From: Brucellaceae bacterium | GTDB taxonomy: Bacteria > Pseudomonadota > Alphaproteobacteria > Rhizobiales > Rhizobiaceae | Direction: 5' to 3' | Length of the DNA stretch: 64,000 bases | Assembly (NCBI GenBank): GCA_020637775.1 | Contig: JACKJV010000014.1 | Coordinates: 1-64,000, forward strand | Shown here: piece by piece, positions 17,376 through 26,037 of the stretch | Layout of the letters: each line of letters begins with the position of its first letter | Position numbering within the stretch: the stretch's first letter is position 1 | Made by a program: the position numbers and the translations under genes | Notes under the pieces: model-generated | What the model was told of the DNA's origin: nothing | Seen by the model: the letters and a program-made list of their open reading frames with translations, nothing else | Database searches by the model: none

Positions 17376-18329
17376 TCAGGCCTGGGTGCGGCGCGCTGCC
17401 CGTCCGCCGCGGCGGCCGCCCCCGGCGGCAGGGGCGGCAGCAACAGGCGCAGGGGCTGCGCCGGCATGCGGCTTGTAGTCCTTGTAGGTGCGGATCCAGT
17501 TCATGCAGTCGGGATCGGTCCCGTTGAGCACATTAGCCGCACGCACCATTTCCATTTCCTGGGGACGGCATGGATTCATGATGGCCGACGTCATGCCGGC
17601 GCCGATGACCATCGGAATGAAACCGGCATTGATGCCGTGGCGGTGCGGCAGCCCGAACGAGATGTTGGAAAGGCCGCAGGTCGTGTTGACCTTCAACTCG
17701 TCGCGCAGACGGCGCAGAAGCGCAAAAACCTGCTTGCCTGCCGTACCCATGGCGCCGATCGGCATGACCAGCGGGTCAACGACGATGTCGTGGGCGGGAA
17801 TGCCGTAATCGGCGGCGCGCTCGACAATCTTTTTTGCCACGGCAAAACGGACATCGGGATCCTGCGAAATGCCGGTTTCGTCGTTGGAGATGGCAACAAC
17901 AGGCACATCGTACTTCTTGCAGAGCGGCAGGATAGCCTCCAGCTTTTCTTCCTCGCCGGTCACCGAATTGACCAGCGGACGGCCCTTGGCCACCTTCAAC
18001 GCTGCCTCGATTGCGGCGGAGACGGAAGAATCGATCGACAGTGGCACGTCGACCAGGGCCTGAACGATTTCAAGCGTCTGGACCAGCAATGCCGGCTCCG
18101 TGGCATTGGGGTCGACAGCCGTGACGCCCGCATTGACATCGAGCATGGTGGCACCGGCAGCAACCTGCTCGAGCGCATCCTTCTTGACCGTCTCGAAATT
18201 GCCTTCCACCATCTCCGCGGCCAGCTTCTTTCTGCCGGTCGGGTTGATGCGCTCGCCAATGACGCAGAACGGCTGGTCGAAACCGATGACGACCTCTCGG
18301 GTCGCGGAAGCCACGATGGTGCGGGTCAT
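17376..18329 (-). CDS. Methyltetrahydrofolate:corrinoid methyltransferase (pterin-binding/DHPS-like domain)
   Basis: The first ~280 of 317 residues form a pterin-binding TIM barrel like the methyl-THF module of methionine synthase and the MtgA/AcsE enzymes. GERINPTGRKKL is at residues 25-36. DVNAG, SIDSS, NSVTGE, ISNDETG, DPLVMPIG and GLSNISFGLPHR follow in order. The enzyme moves a methyl group between methyl-THF and the corrinoid protein. The last ~35 residues are Ala/Pro-rich and end with GGGRRGGRAARRTQA, absent from the catalytic fold. A perfect palindromic operator ends 14 bases upstream of the start, and a near-copy precedes the homocysteine methyltransferase gene at 31048. Confidence 0.9.
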   Translation of the reverse strand: MTRTIVASATREVVIGFDQPFCVIGERINPTGRKKLAAEMVEGNFETVKKDALEQVAAGATMLDVNAGVTAVDPNATEPALLVQTLEIVQALVDVPLSIDSSVSAAIEAALKVAKGRPLVNSVTGEEEKLEAILPLCKKYDVPVVAISNDETGISQDPDVRFAVAKKIVERAADYGIPAHDIVVDPLVMPIGAMGTAGKQVFALLRRLRDELKVNTTCGLSNISFGLPHRHGINAGFIPMVIGAGMTSAIMNPCRPQEMEMVRAANVLNGTDPDCMNWIRTYKDYKPHAGAAPAPVAAAPAAGGGRRGGRAARRTQA

Positions 18330-18342
18330 GCCTGTCTCCTTT

Positions 18343-18364
18343 GATATAAAGACTTCTTTATATC
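18343..18364. promoter_or_regulatory. Palindromic operator upstream of the methyl-THF:corrinoid methyltransferase
   Basis: GATATAAAGA (18343-18352) and TCTTTATATC (18355-18364) are perfect reverse complements around a CT centre. The core ATAAAGA-N2-TCTTTAT recurs at 31089-31104 before the homocysteine methyltransferase gene. It resembles sites assigned to ArsR-family SAH/SAM regulators (SahR/SamR) of methionine genes; that comparison is from memory and untested. Confidence 0.75.
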
Positions 18365-18403
18365 GTTATCTGATTTCCTTCAAGCCCCTGATCGGAGCCG
18401 TTG

Positions 18404-19498
18404 TCAATTGCTGTCGACGACGTCGGCGACTATGGCGGCGGGCCGTTCGGTCTCCTCGGCCATGATCTCCTCGAGGCGTTCGGCGATGACGGCGTCGTCT
18501 GGGCGGCTTTCGCGCTGCCAGGGCTTGCGGCCCTTCAGGACGCCGGATTCGTGCACGATCTCAGCGACGAACTCCTCCTGCCGGTAGGCCATGACATGGA
18601 CCCCGGAAACGCCTTCGATTTCCTTGACCTCGTTCATGATGTCGATGCACAGGCGCTTGCCTTCGCGCTTCTGCTTCTCGGCGCCTTCGAGGCGCTTGAT
18701 GACCGAATCGGGGATGTGCACACCGGGCACGTTGGACCGCATCCATTTTGCGGTTCGTGCAGAGGCCAGCGGCCCGACGCCGACGAGGATGAAGCACTTT
18801 TCGTGCAGGCCCATATCGACGACGCGCTTCATGTATTCGCGCAACATGGGGACGTCGTAGCAATACTGGCTTTGCACGAACTGGGCGCCGGCGGCGATCT
18901 TCTTGGCGAGACGGTGCGGACGGAAATCGTAGGGCGGGGCAAAGGGGTTGATGGCCGCGCCGAGAAAGACATGGGGTGGCGAGGTGATCGGACGGCCGGA
19001 CAGGAAACGCTGTTCATCGCGCATTGTGCGGACCGTTTCCAGCAGCGACATGCAGTCGAGGTCGAAGACAGGCTTGGCACCCGGCTGGTCGCCGGCCTGC
19101 ACCCCGTCTCCGGTCAGGCAGAGCATGTTGGCCACGCCCATGGCTGCCGCGCCCAGGACATCGCCCTGTATGGCGATGCGGTTCTTGTCGCGGCATGCGA
19201 TCTGCATGATCGGGGCATAGCCCATGCGAGTGAGCAGTGCGCAGATGCCGACGGAGGACATGTGGCAATTGGCGCCGGATGCATCGACTGCGTTGATGCC
19301 GTCAACCCAGCCGTCGAAAATGGCCGCGCGTTCATAGACTTCCTGCGGATCCGCGCTGTCGGGCGGGTTCAGTTCGGCGGTCACGGCAAATTCGCCGCGG
19401 CGCAGGACGCGCTCCAGCCGGCCACGGGAAAAATGGCCTGGCAACGGATCCAGCGGCGCGGACGGGTCGAACGGATTGGTGTCGGGAGACGTGGTCAT
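18404..19498 (-). CDS. metF: Methylenetetrahydrofolate reductase
   Basis: This 364-residue TIM-barrel flavoenzyme matches the MetF family. A VTAELNPPDSADP segment carries the conserved active-site glutamate. NAVDASGANCHMSS, ICALLTRMGYAPIMQIACRDKN, MLCLTGDG and AAINPF match flavin and folate-binding blocks, and QSQYCYDV follows. It interconverts methylene-THF and methyl-THF. The gene is followed by the operator and the corrinoid methyltransferase, and is preceded 5 bases upstream by the MetV-like gene, so the two are co-transcribed. It has an extra ~50-residue C-terminal part. The reaction may run towards methyl-THF (methionine synthesis) or in reverse (oxidation of methyl groups). The sequence alone does not settle this. 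Confidence 0.9.
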   Translation of the reverse strand: MTTSPDTNPFDPSAPLDPLPGHFSRGRLERVLRRGEFAVTAELNPPDSADPQEVYERAAIFDGWVDGINAVDASGANCHMSSVGICALLTRMGYAPIMQIACRDKNRIAIQGDVLGAAAMGVANMLCLTGDGVQAGDQPGAKPVFDLDCMSLLETVRTMRDEQRFLSGRPITSPPHVFLGAAINPFAPPYDFRPHRLAKKIAAGAQFVQSQYCYDVPMLREYMKRVVDMGLHEKCFILVGVGPLASARTAKWMRSNVPGVHIPDSVIKRLEGAEKQKREGKRLCIDIMNEVKEIEGVSGVHVMAYRQEEFVAEIVHESGVLKGRKPWQRESRPDDAVIAERLEEIMAEETERPAAIVADVVDSN

Positions 19499-19503
19499 TT
19501 CGT

Positions 19504-20085
19504 TCAGTTCCTTGCGGCGTCGCGATCAGCGGCTGCATTGGCGGTGACGCGAAGCCAGGCGGAGGTCTCGCGAAGGCTCTGGTCCACCGGCTTCTGCACA
19601 TTCATGATGTTGGAGCGGCCCTCACGCATGGTTTCGGTTCCCTTCCAGGCCTGCACCCAGACGCAGGGCATGTCCGGCTCGACCTCGCAATGGCCGTTGG
19701 CGCGCACGCCGCCGCATGGGCCGTTGCGCAATTGCTTGGGGCAGTTCATCGGGCAGGACATGCCCGTGGAGGAGAGAATGCACTGGCCGCACATGCGGCA
19801 ATCGAACAGCAGGCCCTTGACCCGTTTTTCGACAAATTTCACCGGAGGCTCGGCACGCTTGTAGCCAACAGCCCGCCAGAACGGGTGCAATGCCAGGAAA
19901 AGGCCTGAAAAACGCGCATAGAGCCATTCAAGCGCACGGGCGTGACGCACGGACCAGAGCCGGATCGTATAGGCTTTTCGCGCCCGCGATACCGGCGATA
20001 CGCCTGATGGAACATAGGCCGAGGGCGGACCCTTCGCTGCCTTCTTGCTTGCGGTCGCGGTCTTGACCGCAGGTTCAGGTGCCAT
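19504..20085 (-). CDS. MetV-like methylenetetrahydrofolate reductase C-terminal-domain protein
   Basis: The protein has 193 residues from ATG 20085. A cysteine-rich block spans residues 96-141 (Cys96, 99, 102, 111, 115, 124, 133, 141). The central part, CGQC...CPMNCP...GPCGG, is the signature of the MTHFR C-terminal zinc/Fe-S domain called MetV in acetogens, where it partners MetF. A lysine/alanine-rich N-terminus (AVKTATASKKAAKG) precedes it. The start is set by GGGAGGAC just upstream. It overlaps the preceding 'virulence factor' gene by 11 bases and ends 5 bases before metF, so a MetF-MetV complex is the natural reading. Confidence 0.8.
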   Translation of the reverse strand: MAPEPAVKTATASKKAAKGPPSAYVPSGVSPVSRARKAYTIRLWSVRHARALEWLYARFSGLFLALHPFWRAVGYKRAEPPVKFVEKRVKGLLFDCRMCGQCILSSTGMSCPMNCPKQLRNGPCGGVRANGHCEVEPDMPCVWVQAWKGTETMREGRSNIMNVQKPVDQSLRETSAWLRVTANAAADRDAARN

Positions 20086-20377
20086 CGCGTCCTCCCGATT
20101 GGACAAGGGCCACAAGACGGTCCTTTGGCCATGCTGCTTCCATTTCGGCCGCCGCCTTGTCGGCTTCAGCCTCCAGATCGTCTCCCACGGCGACGGGTGC
20201 AGCCCGCCGCCATTCTTCCAGATAGGCATCCGTATCGGCTGCGCCGGAGCGCATGGCGGCCATGTCAATGGCCTCGGCAAAGCGTTGCGAGAGTTCCCGC
20301 TTGGCCGTTCTGCGACCCTGTTTGACAATCACCTGGGCGGGGATATCGCGCCAATAAACGATGACGAGATCAGCCAT
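20075..20377 (-). CDS. 'Virulence factor' domain small protein (PF13769-like) in the MetF operon
   Basis: The 100-residue protein begins ADLVIVYWRDIPAQVIVKQG and continues with a helix containing ELSQRFAEAID. It matches the small domain labelled 'Virulence factor' that travels with MTHFR and corrinoid methyltransferase genes in alphaproteobacteria. No biochemical role is known to me, and the name should not be taken literally. It overlaps the MetV-like gene by 11 bases, indicating translational coupling. A chaperone or assembly role for the reductase complex is possible but speculative. Confidence 0.65.
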   Translation of the reverse strand: MADLVIVYWRDIPAQVIVKQGRRTAKRELSQRFAEAIDMAAMRSGAADTDAYLEEWRRAAPVAVGDDLEAEADKAAAEMEAAWPKDRLVALVQSGGRDGT

Positions 20378-20485
20378 GATCCGGTTTCCTTTCTTTCGTG
20401 GATGACAATTGCGGAGGCCGCGCGTGCCCGCTGGTTGCCGCGCGACGCCGGAAATTTCAAAAGCGACAGGGGAAAAATTTGACGG

Positions 20486-21124
20486 TCAACCCATCATGCC
20501 GGCGACGAAGCCCGCAGCCACGCCCGCGGCCCCGATCACCGCTACGATGATGACGAGGGAAATCACGCCGACCGCGGCGCCTATGCCCAGCAGCACGCCA
20601 TCGCGTTCGGACAAGGCCAGGGCAAGGAGGGTGGCGGCAAAGGCGGGCAGCCAGTTGCCGAGCGGTACGGGAAGGATCACGGCTATGGCGAGCACAAAGA
20701 TGGCAAGGCCAAGCATTCGGTCAGCCTGGCCGCGCGACAGCGGCCAGTAGCGCGGCTTGATGAAGCGCTCCAGGCGCTCCAGGCGCGGTACAAGCCTGGA
20801 GATTGCGTAGTCAACCTTTTCGCGCGCCAGGCTCTTGGAGAGAACGTAGCGGGGGAGCCAGACCGTCTGGCGCGACAGGACCATTTGTGCCGAGACGATG
20901 GCCAGTGGAATGCCAAGGATGACGGACGTGCCGGGCGGAAGCGGCAACAGGTTGATCGCGCCGCAGACGATCAGCATGGCCGCGAAGGAGCGGTCGCCGA
21001 GCGCATCCCTGATGGCGGCGACCGAAAGCGGGCCGTCCGTCGAGGCAGCAAGTTCCCGCAACACGGTCGATAGCCGGCGTGGCGGGTCTTGGGGCGGTTG
21101 CACCGCGATGAACTGGTTGGTCAT
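20486..21124 (-). CDS. exoD: ExoD-family membrane protein
   Basis: The 212-residue protein from ATG 21124 matches the ExoD family, named for a rhizobial exopolysaccharide/alkali-tolerance gene. An N-terminal LSTVLRELAA helix is followed by FAAMLIVCGAINLLPLPPGTS and GIPLAIVSAQM. Four or five membrane helices follow. The family's molecular function is not established. It lies between DUF1638 and the 'virulence factor' gene on the same strand, with 108 bases before the latter, so it may be a passenger in this cluster. Confidence 0.75.
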   Translation of the reverse strand: MTNQFIAVQPPQDPPRRLSTVLRELAASTDGPLSVAAIRDALGDRSFAAMLIVCGAINLLPLPPGTSVILGIPLAIVSAQMVLSRQTVWLPRYVLSKSLAREKVDYAISRLVPRLERLERFIKPRYWPLSRGQADRMLGLAIFVLAIAVILPVPLGNWLPAFAATLLALALSERDGVLLGIGAAVGVISLVIIVAVIGAAGVAAGFVAGMMG

Positions 21125-21202
21125 GCTGTACCGGTTCGTCTCTACCTGGCTGCCTTTGCAGCAGGGGATTGTCACATAGTTCCGGAATATGAAAACCACA
21201 AG

Positions 21203-21823
21203 TCAGCTTGACGCCGCATCGAGAAGCGCACCGGTCAGATCGCCATAACCGGTGAAGCGGCGTTCGTAGTCCAGACCCAGGAAATCCGCTGCCCAGCGCG
21301 CCTTGGCATCAAGCGCGGGGTCTTCGCTCTGGGCGAGATAGACCAGCTTGGTGTAATTGCCGAACATCATGGCGATGAGTTCGGGATGGCGGTCGAGTTT
21401 CAACGGCTCCATGATGAAGGCTTCGAACTGGCGGGCGATCAGGTCTGTCAGATAGAAGACGGTGACATCGTCTTGGCTCTCACGCAGGAACCTCTCGGTG
21501 CCGGTGTAGAATGCGTAACAATGGGGTCCCTCGATACGCGCCAGTCCCTCTTCCTGACAGATCCGGTCGAGTTCGCCCTGCGTGCCGCATTCGGCATAGC
21601 CGATGAAAATGCGGCTGAAACCTTCAGCGCGCGCCTCGGCGATCTTCTCACGCATGGCCGGTGCGATCCGCCCCGGCGTGTTGTGCCAGATGGCTGGCAG
21701 ACAAGTCAGGTCGATATGGTCCAGCCCGTTGGCTTCGCATATGGCCACGATCTCCCGCGCTATGGCGCCGCATGCGATGACGCGCACACCATCGCGGGGG
21801 ATAGGTGCGGGAAGGGCGGTCAT
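21203..21823 (-). CDS. DUF1638 protein
   Basis: This 206-residue protein has the DUF1638 pattern: RVIACGAIAREI, HIDLTCLPAIWHNTP, IFIGYAECGTQGELD, GPHCYAFYTG and MMFGNYTKLVYL. Conserved Cys and His residues suggest metal or cofactor binding. DUF1638 genes recur beside MttB-family methyltransferases and split methionine synthase parts, so a role in the corrinoid/methyl cycle is likely although unproven. Its ATG overlaps the stop of the DUF4893 gene by 4 bases (ATGA), so the two are translationally coupled. Confidence 0.75.
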   Translation of the reverse strand: MTALPAPIPRDGVRVIACGAIAREIVAICEANGLDHIDLTCLPAIWHNTPGRIAPAMREKIAEARAEGFSRIFIGYAECGTQGELDRICQEEGLARIEGPHCYAFYTGTERFLRESQDDVTVFYLTDLIARQFEAFIMEPLKLDRHPELIAMMFGNYTKLVYLAQSEDPALDAKARWAADFLGLDYERRFTGYGDLTGALLDAASS

Positions 21824-22404
21824 CGTCTCAATTCCATGATGTCGAAGCGCGACTCCAGATGCGGCGCGGGAAATTCCAGCCGCAGCCGGCCGTCATCGAG
21901 CAGAAAGGCAAAGGCGACTTCATCGCGCTCGTTGTTTTGCGGGTAGGGCAGGGGTTCCTCGTAGGAATAGTGGCCGGCGCCAAGGAAGATCAGGCGCTTG
22001 TCGCCGTCATCGAAGAAGTGGCCCGTCACCCGTTGCGAACCGGTCAGTTTTTCCAGATACAAGCCAGCGCCACTTTCGGTAATGCGGCACCGGAACCAGG
22101 AATAGGTCACCAATGCGGCCGGCCCGTCCAGCTTGGTGATACGGCATTGCCAGTTGCCGGTCAGGTCTGCTCCGGAAAAGGAAACCGGATCACCATCGAG
22201 AATCTCGTCGAGTTGCGCAATGTCGGCGGGCGCACCACGGGCACGGGCAACCGCAATGGCGCGGGTGCGGGTCTCATCGAAGGCGGCAAGTCGCTGCCGG
22301 TCAATGTCAGTGATGAGGGACTCGATCCCGCCCGTGGCGTTGGCCGGTCCGGCGGAACCGGCCAGGGCCATCAGGACGACTGAAGCGATTGCGGCGCGAG
22401 TCAT
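21820..22404 (-). CDS. DUF4893 exported protein
   Basis: The 194-residue protein has a cleavable signal peptide (about residues 1-23, ending GPANA). Its mature domain contains LTGNWQCRITKL, YSWFRCRI and HFFDDGDKRLIFLGAGHY, a good DUF4893 match. The WQCR and FRCR cysteines could form a disulfide in the periplasm. No function is known. It is the gene between the corrinoid protein and DUF1638, coupled to the latter by a 4-base overlap, which is an unexpected place for an exported protein. Confidence 0.75.
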   Translation of the reverse strand: MTRAAIASVVLMALAGSAGPANATGGIESLITDIDRQRLAAFDETRTRAIAVARARGAPADIAQLDEILDGDPVSFSGADLTGNWQCRITKLDGPAALVTYSWFRCRITESGAGLYLEKLTGSQRVTGHFFDDGDKRLIFLGAGHYSYEEPLPYPQNNERDEVAFAFLLDDGRLRLEFPAPHLESRFDIMELRR

Positions 22405-22463
22405 GCCATGCCTCTCCTTTCAGGAGCTGGCGCAGGCACGATCGGGACCGCGGGTGGCCAGTC

Positions 22464-23165
22464 TCAGCCGGCCGCTGCCTGATTGTGCTTGCGCTTCATG
22501 AAGTCTTTCGCCGTTTCCACCGCAACCGCGGCGTCACGGCAATAGGCGTCCGCACCCACGGCCTTGCCGAACTCCTCGTTGAGAGGGGCGCCGCCGACCA
22601 GCACGACATAGTCGTCGCGAATGCCCTTTTCCTTCATCGTGTCGATGACGACCTTCATGTAGGGCATGGTGGTCGTGAGCAGCGCTGACATGCCCAGAAT
22701 GTCCGGATTGTGCTTCTCGATGGCTTCAAGGTAGTTCTCGACAGGGTTGTTGATGCCGATGTCGATCACGTCGAACCCTGCGCCTTCCATCATCATGCCA
22801 ACCAGGTTCTTGCCGATGTCATGGATATCGCCCTTGACCGTGCCGATGACCATGGTGCCGAGCTTCGGCGCGCCGGTTTCCGCCAGCAGCGGGCGCAGGA
22901 TGGTCATTCCGGCCTTCATGGCATTGGCGGAAAGCAGCACTTCCGGCACGAAGAGAATACCGTCGCGGAAGTCCTCGCCAACGATGCGCATTCCTTCGAC
23001 GAGTGCCTTGGTCAGCACGTCATAGGGCACCCAGCCGCGATCGAGAAGAATGCGCGTACCTTCCTCTATCTCTTCCTTGAGACCGTCGTAGAGGTCGTCC
23101 ATCATCTGCTGGACAAGTTCCTCGTCATCGAGTTCCGACAGGATGATCTCGTCGTCGCCAGCCAT
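22464..23165 (-). CDS. Corrinoid (B12-binding) methyl-carrier protein
   Basis: The protein has 233 residues from ATG 23165. It combines an N-terminal helical cap (B12-binding domain 1) with a C-terminal Rossmann-type B12 domain. The lower axial ligand motif D113-x-H115-x-x-G118 sits within VKGDIHDIGKNLVG. It is the same layout as the B12 module of methionine synthase and the MtbC/MttC carriers. It should hold the methyl group passed from an MttB-type enzyme or methyl-THF and give it to homocysteine or THF. The start is set by an AAGAGGGA site. It diverges from the MttB gene across 290 bases. Confidence 0.92.
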   Translation of the reverse strand: MAGDDEIILSELDDEELVQQMMDDLYDGLKEEIEEGTRILLDRGWVPYDVLTKALVEGMRIVGEDFRDGILFVPEVLLSANAMKAGMTILRPLLAETGAPKLGTMVIGTVKGDIHDIGKNLVGMMMEGAGFDVIDIGINNPVENYLEAIEKHNPDILGMSALLTTTMPYMKVVIDTMKEKGIRDDYVVLVGGAPLNEEFGKAVGADAYCRDAAVAVETAKDFMKRKHNQAAAG

Positions 23166-23455
23166 GGTCAAATCCCTCTTCAAATGTCGCGCGGCACACC
23201 GATGACCGCTTCATCATGCGAATATCCGGCTCCCGTGCCGGAGGGATGCACGAATTGCGACGCGGCCGGATGCAAAATGCGACCGCCCGCATCCTGATTG
23301 TCGGATATAGCGCTTGTGACGCCGTGGCAAGGGAGTTGCGCAAGCCCGACGAACCGATGCAGGCCGGTGCAGCCGCCTCGTGTCGCCGGTAGCCAAGTCC
23401 TTGACGCGGCTGGGGCAGGTGTGGCCGCGGGGCGAGCCGTAGACTTATCCGGACA

Positions 23456-25084
23456 ATGCCCGTGACGGGTGCCGATTTCGAGACAACGGTGACAGGAATG
23501 ACCGAGGATACCGACCAGCTGACGACCAGTGCCGCCAGTGCACCGCGCGAACGCCGCGGGAGGGGTGAACGTTCAGGTGCGGCGGCCCGCCGGGCGGCGC
23601 GTTCGGGTGGCGGACCGGGCCAGTCGCTCACCTACATCACCCGAAAGGTCCCGACCTACGAAGTCCTCTCGGAGGAGGGGCTGGCGATCATCGAATCCAA
23701 TGCGGACACCATTCTGGAAGAGGTGGGAATCGAGTTTCGCGATGATGCGGAGGCGTTGCAGATGTGGCGCGACGCTGGCGCCGACGTGAAAGGCGAGCGG
23801 GTACGGTTTCCCAAGGGCCTCTGCCGCGAACTGCTCAAGTCAGCGCCCTCTTCCTTCACGCAGCATGCGCGCAATCCCGCCAAATCAGTGCAGATCGGCG
23901 GCGACAGCACGGTTTTCGTTCCCGTCTACGGCCCGCCTTTCGTCCGCGATCTCGAGGGCAATCGCCGTTATGCCACGATCGAGGACTTCCAGAATTTCGT
24001 GAAGCTGGCCTACATGGCGCCGTCCATGCACCATTCTGGCGGCACGGTCTGCGAGCCGGTCGACGTGCCGGTGAACAAGCGGCACCTGGACATGGTGATG
24101 GCGCACATGACGCTGTCCGACAAGCCGTTCATGGGATCGGTCACCGCCCCTGAGCGTGCGCAGGACACCGTGGACATGTGCAAGATCCTGTTCGGCGAGG
24201 AATTCGTCGACAACAATGCGGTCGTCATCAACCTGATCAATGCCAATTCGCCGATGGTGTTCGACGACACGATGGTGGGCGCGGCCAAGGTTTATGCGCG
24301 CAACAACCAGGCCTGCATCGTCACGCCCTTCATCCTTGCCGGTGCGATGAGCCCGGTCACCGTGGCGGGAACGCTGACGCAGGTGCTGGCTGAAGTGCTG
24401 GCAGGCGCGGCCTTCACGCAGCTCGTGCGTCCGGGGGCACCGGTGCTCTTCGGCACGTTTGCCTCCTCGATCTCCATGCAGTCGGGTGCGCCCACCTTCG
24501 GCACGCCGGAGCCTTCGCTCGTCTCCTACGGCGCTGCGCAACTGGCGCGGCGTCTCGGCCTGCCTTTCCGCACCGGCGGATCGCTGACCGCCTCCAAGGT
24601 GGCCGATGCGCAGGCTGCCTATGAAAGCGCCAATACACTCAATTCCACCCTGCTGGCGGGTACGAATTTCGTGCTGCATTCGGCGGGCTGGCTGGAGGGC
24701 GGGCTGGTCTCGTCCTATGAAAAGTTCATGATGGACATCGATCAGCTCGGCATGATGCAGCGCCTGGCGCAAGGCATCGACCTTTCGGAAAACGGGCAGG
24801 CCATGGATGCGATCCGCGAGGTCGGCCCCGGTCAGCACTATCTTGGCTGCGCGCATACCCAGGCCAATTTCCAGGAAGCCTTCTACCGCTCCTCGATTGC
24901 CGACAACAACTCCTTCGAGCAATGGCAGGCAGAAGGCCAGAAACCGGCCCATCAGCGTGCCAATGAGCTGGCACAGAAATGGCTCGATGCCTATGAGGCT
25001 CCGTTTATCGATCCTGGTATCCTTGATGGCCTGACCGATTTCGTCTCGAAGAAGAAGGAATCGATGCCGGACGCCTTCACCTGA
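23456..25084 (+). CDS. MttB-superfamily methyltransferase without pyrrolysine
   Basis: The 542-residue protein aligns with the trimethylamine methyltransferase (MttB) family: VLSEEGLAIIESNADTILEEVGIEF near the start of the barrel, then PVYGPPFV, VCEPVDVP, GGSLTASKVADAQAA, HSAGWLEGG and the C-terminal FYRSSIADNNSFEQW block. It reads through without an internal TAG, so it does not use pyrrolysine. Such members demethylate quaternary amines; the Desulfitobacterium homologue uses glycine betaine. Residues ~30-55 are Arg/Gly-rich (RERRGRGERSG, AAARRAARSGGG). ATG 23456 and ATG 23498 are both possible starts, and neither has a strong ribosome site. The divergent corrinoid protein is the obvious methyl acceptor. 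Confidence 0.88.
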   Translation: MPVTGADFETTVTGMTEDTDQLTTSAASAPRERRGRGERSGAAARRAARSGGGPGQSLTYITRKVPTYEVLSEEGLAIIESNADTILEEVGIEFRDDAEALQMWRDAGADVKGERVRFPKGLCRELLKSAPSSFTQHARNPAKSVQIGGDSTVFVPVYGPPFVRDLEGNRRYATIEDFQNFVKLAYMAPSMHHSGGTVCEPVDVPVNKRHLDMVMAHMTLSDKPFMGSVTAPERAQDTVDMCKILFGEEFVDNNAVVINLINANSPMVFDDTMVGAAKVYARNNQACIVTPFILAGAMSPVTVAGTLTQVLAEVLAGAAFTQLVRPGAPVLFGTFASSISMQSGAPTFGTPEPSLVSYGAAQLARRLGLPFRTGGSLTASKVADAQAAYESANTLNSTLLAGTNFVLHSAGWLEGGLVSSYEKFMMDIDQLGMMQRLAQGIDLSENGQAMDAIREVGPGQHYLGCAHTQANFQEAFYRSSIADNNSFEQWQAEGQKPAHQRANELAQKWLDAYEAPFIDPGILDGLTDFVSKKKESMPDAFT

Positions 25085-25290
25085 AAGGATGAGACCGAAA
25101 CGGCTGGCCGTGCCCGGATCGCTTCCATGATCCATGAGGATGTCTGGCGGCGACCGGTGCGCGGGCTCTAGCCGGGCGGTTTTGTCGCCGCGCGGCCCCG
25201 ACATGCTTTGACCGGCTCACGAAAACCACTAGGCTTCGTCTGATTGACCGGCTGGCGGTTTCGCTGGCCCCCACGCAAACGGAGAGCCGC

Positions 25291-26025
25291 ATGCATCTGA
25301 AAACGCTGTCGATTACTACCGGCGCCGGAACCTGCCCGGCAAAACTTTTCCTGCCGGACGGGCCAGCGGCGGCGAGCGTCCTTTTCTTCATGGATGCCTT
25401 CGGCCCCCGCCCGGCGCTGGATGCCATGGCCGGGCGGCTTGTCGGCGAAGGTTATGCGGTGTTGCTGCCGGATCTGCTCTATCGGTGCGAGGACCGTTCT
25501 GCCTTCGATGCGCGCACGACCTTTTCCGACCCTGAACGCGGGCCGCTGCTTAAATCCATGCTGGCGGCCACCCCGCAGGCTGTGACGATCGAGGACTGCG
25601 CCTATTTTCTGCTAGCACTCGATTCGGAAGGCCTGACCGGGCCTGTCGGTGTCACCGGCTACTGCATGGGCGGGGCACGGGCGCTCAACGCCGCCGCGCA
25701 TCATCCCGACCGTATCGTGGCGGCGGCAAGCTGGCATGGCGGAAACCTTGCCGGGGACATTCCGGACAGTCCGCATCTCCATGCCGGCAGTATCCGCGCC
25801 CGGGTCCATGTCGGCGTGGCTGGCGACGACGGCAGTTTCCCGCCGGCGCAATCCGCACTCTTCGCCCAGGTTTTCCGTGAGGCCGGTGTCGACTACACGC
25901 TGGAGAACTATCCCGCCTGCCGCCACGGCTGGTGCGTTCCCGATCATACCGTTTATGACGAAGAAGGTGCCGAGCGGCACTGGAAGCGCCTGCTCACGCT
26001 ATTCGAAGAGACCCTGAAAACCTGA
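25291..26025 (+). CDS. Dienelactone hydrolase family protein
   Basis: This 244-residue alpha/beta hydrolase has the DLH nucleophile elbow GYCMGG with Cys125. An aspartate in GVAGDDGSF (Asp179/180) and His212 in CRHGWC complete the triad. Most relatives hydrolyse cyclic esters or small activated esters; the substrate here is unknown. It is followed 12 bases later by an Fe-S protein gene, so the pair is probably co-transcribed. It lies 206 bases after the MttB gene on the same strand. Confidence 0.85.
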   Translation: MHLKTLSITTGAGTCPAKLFLPDGPAAASVLFFMDAFGPRPALDAMAGRLVGEGYAVLLPDLLYRCEDRSAFDARTTFSDPERGPLLKSMLAATPQAVTIEDCAYFLLALDSEGLTGPVGVTGYCMGGARALNAAAHHPDRIVAAASWHGGNLAGDIPDSPHLHAGSIRARVHVGVAGDDGSFPPAQSALFAQVFREAGVDYTLENYPACRHGWCVPDHTVYDEEGAERHWKRLLTLFEETLKT

Positions 26026-26037
26026 CGCGGCGCGATC

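Noticed and set aside
23456..25084. Possible pyrrolysine (in-frame TAG) in the MttB gene
   Set aside because: The frame is continuous to a TGA stop, so no amber codon is read through.
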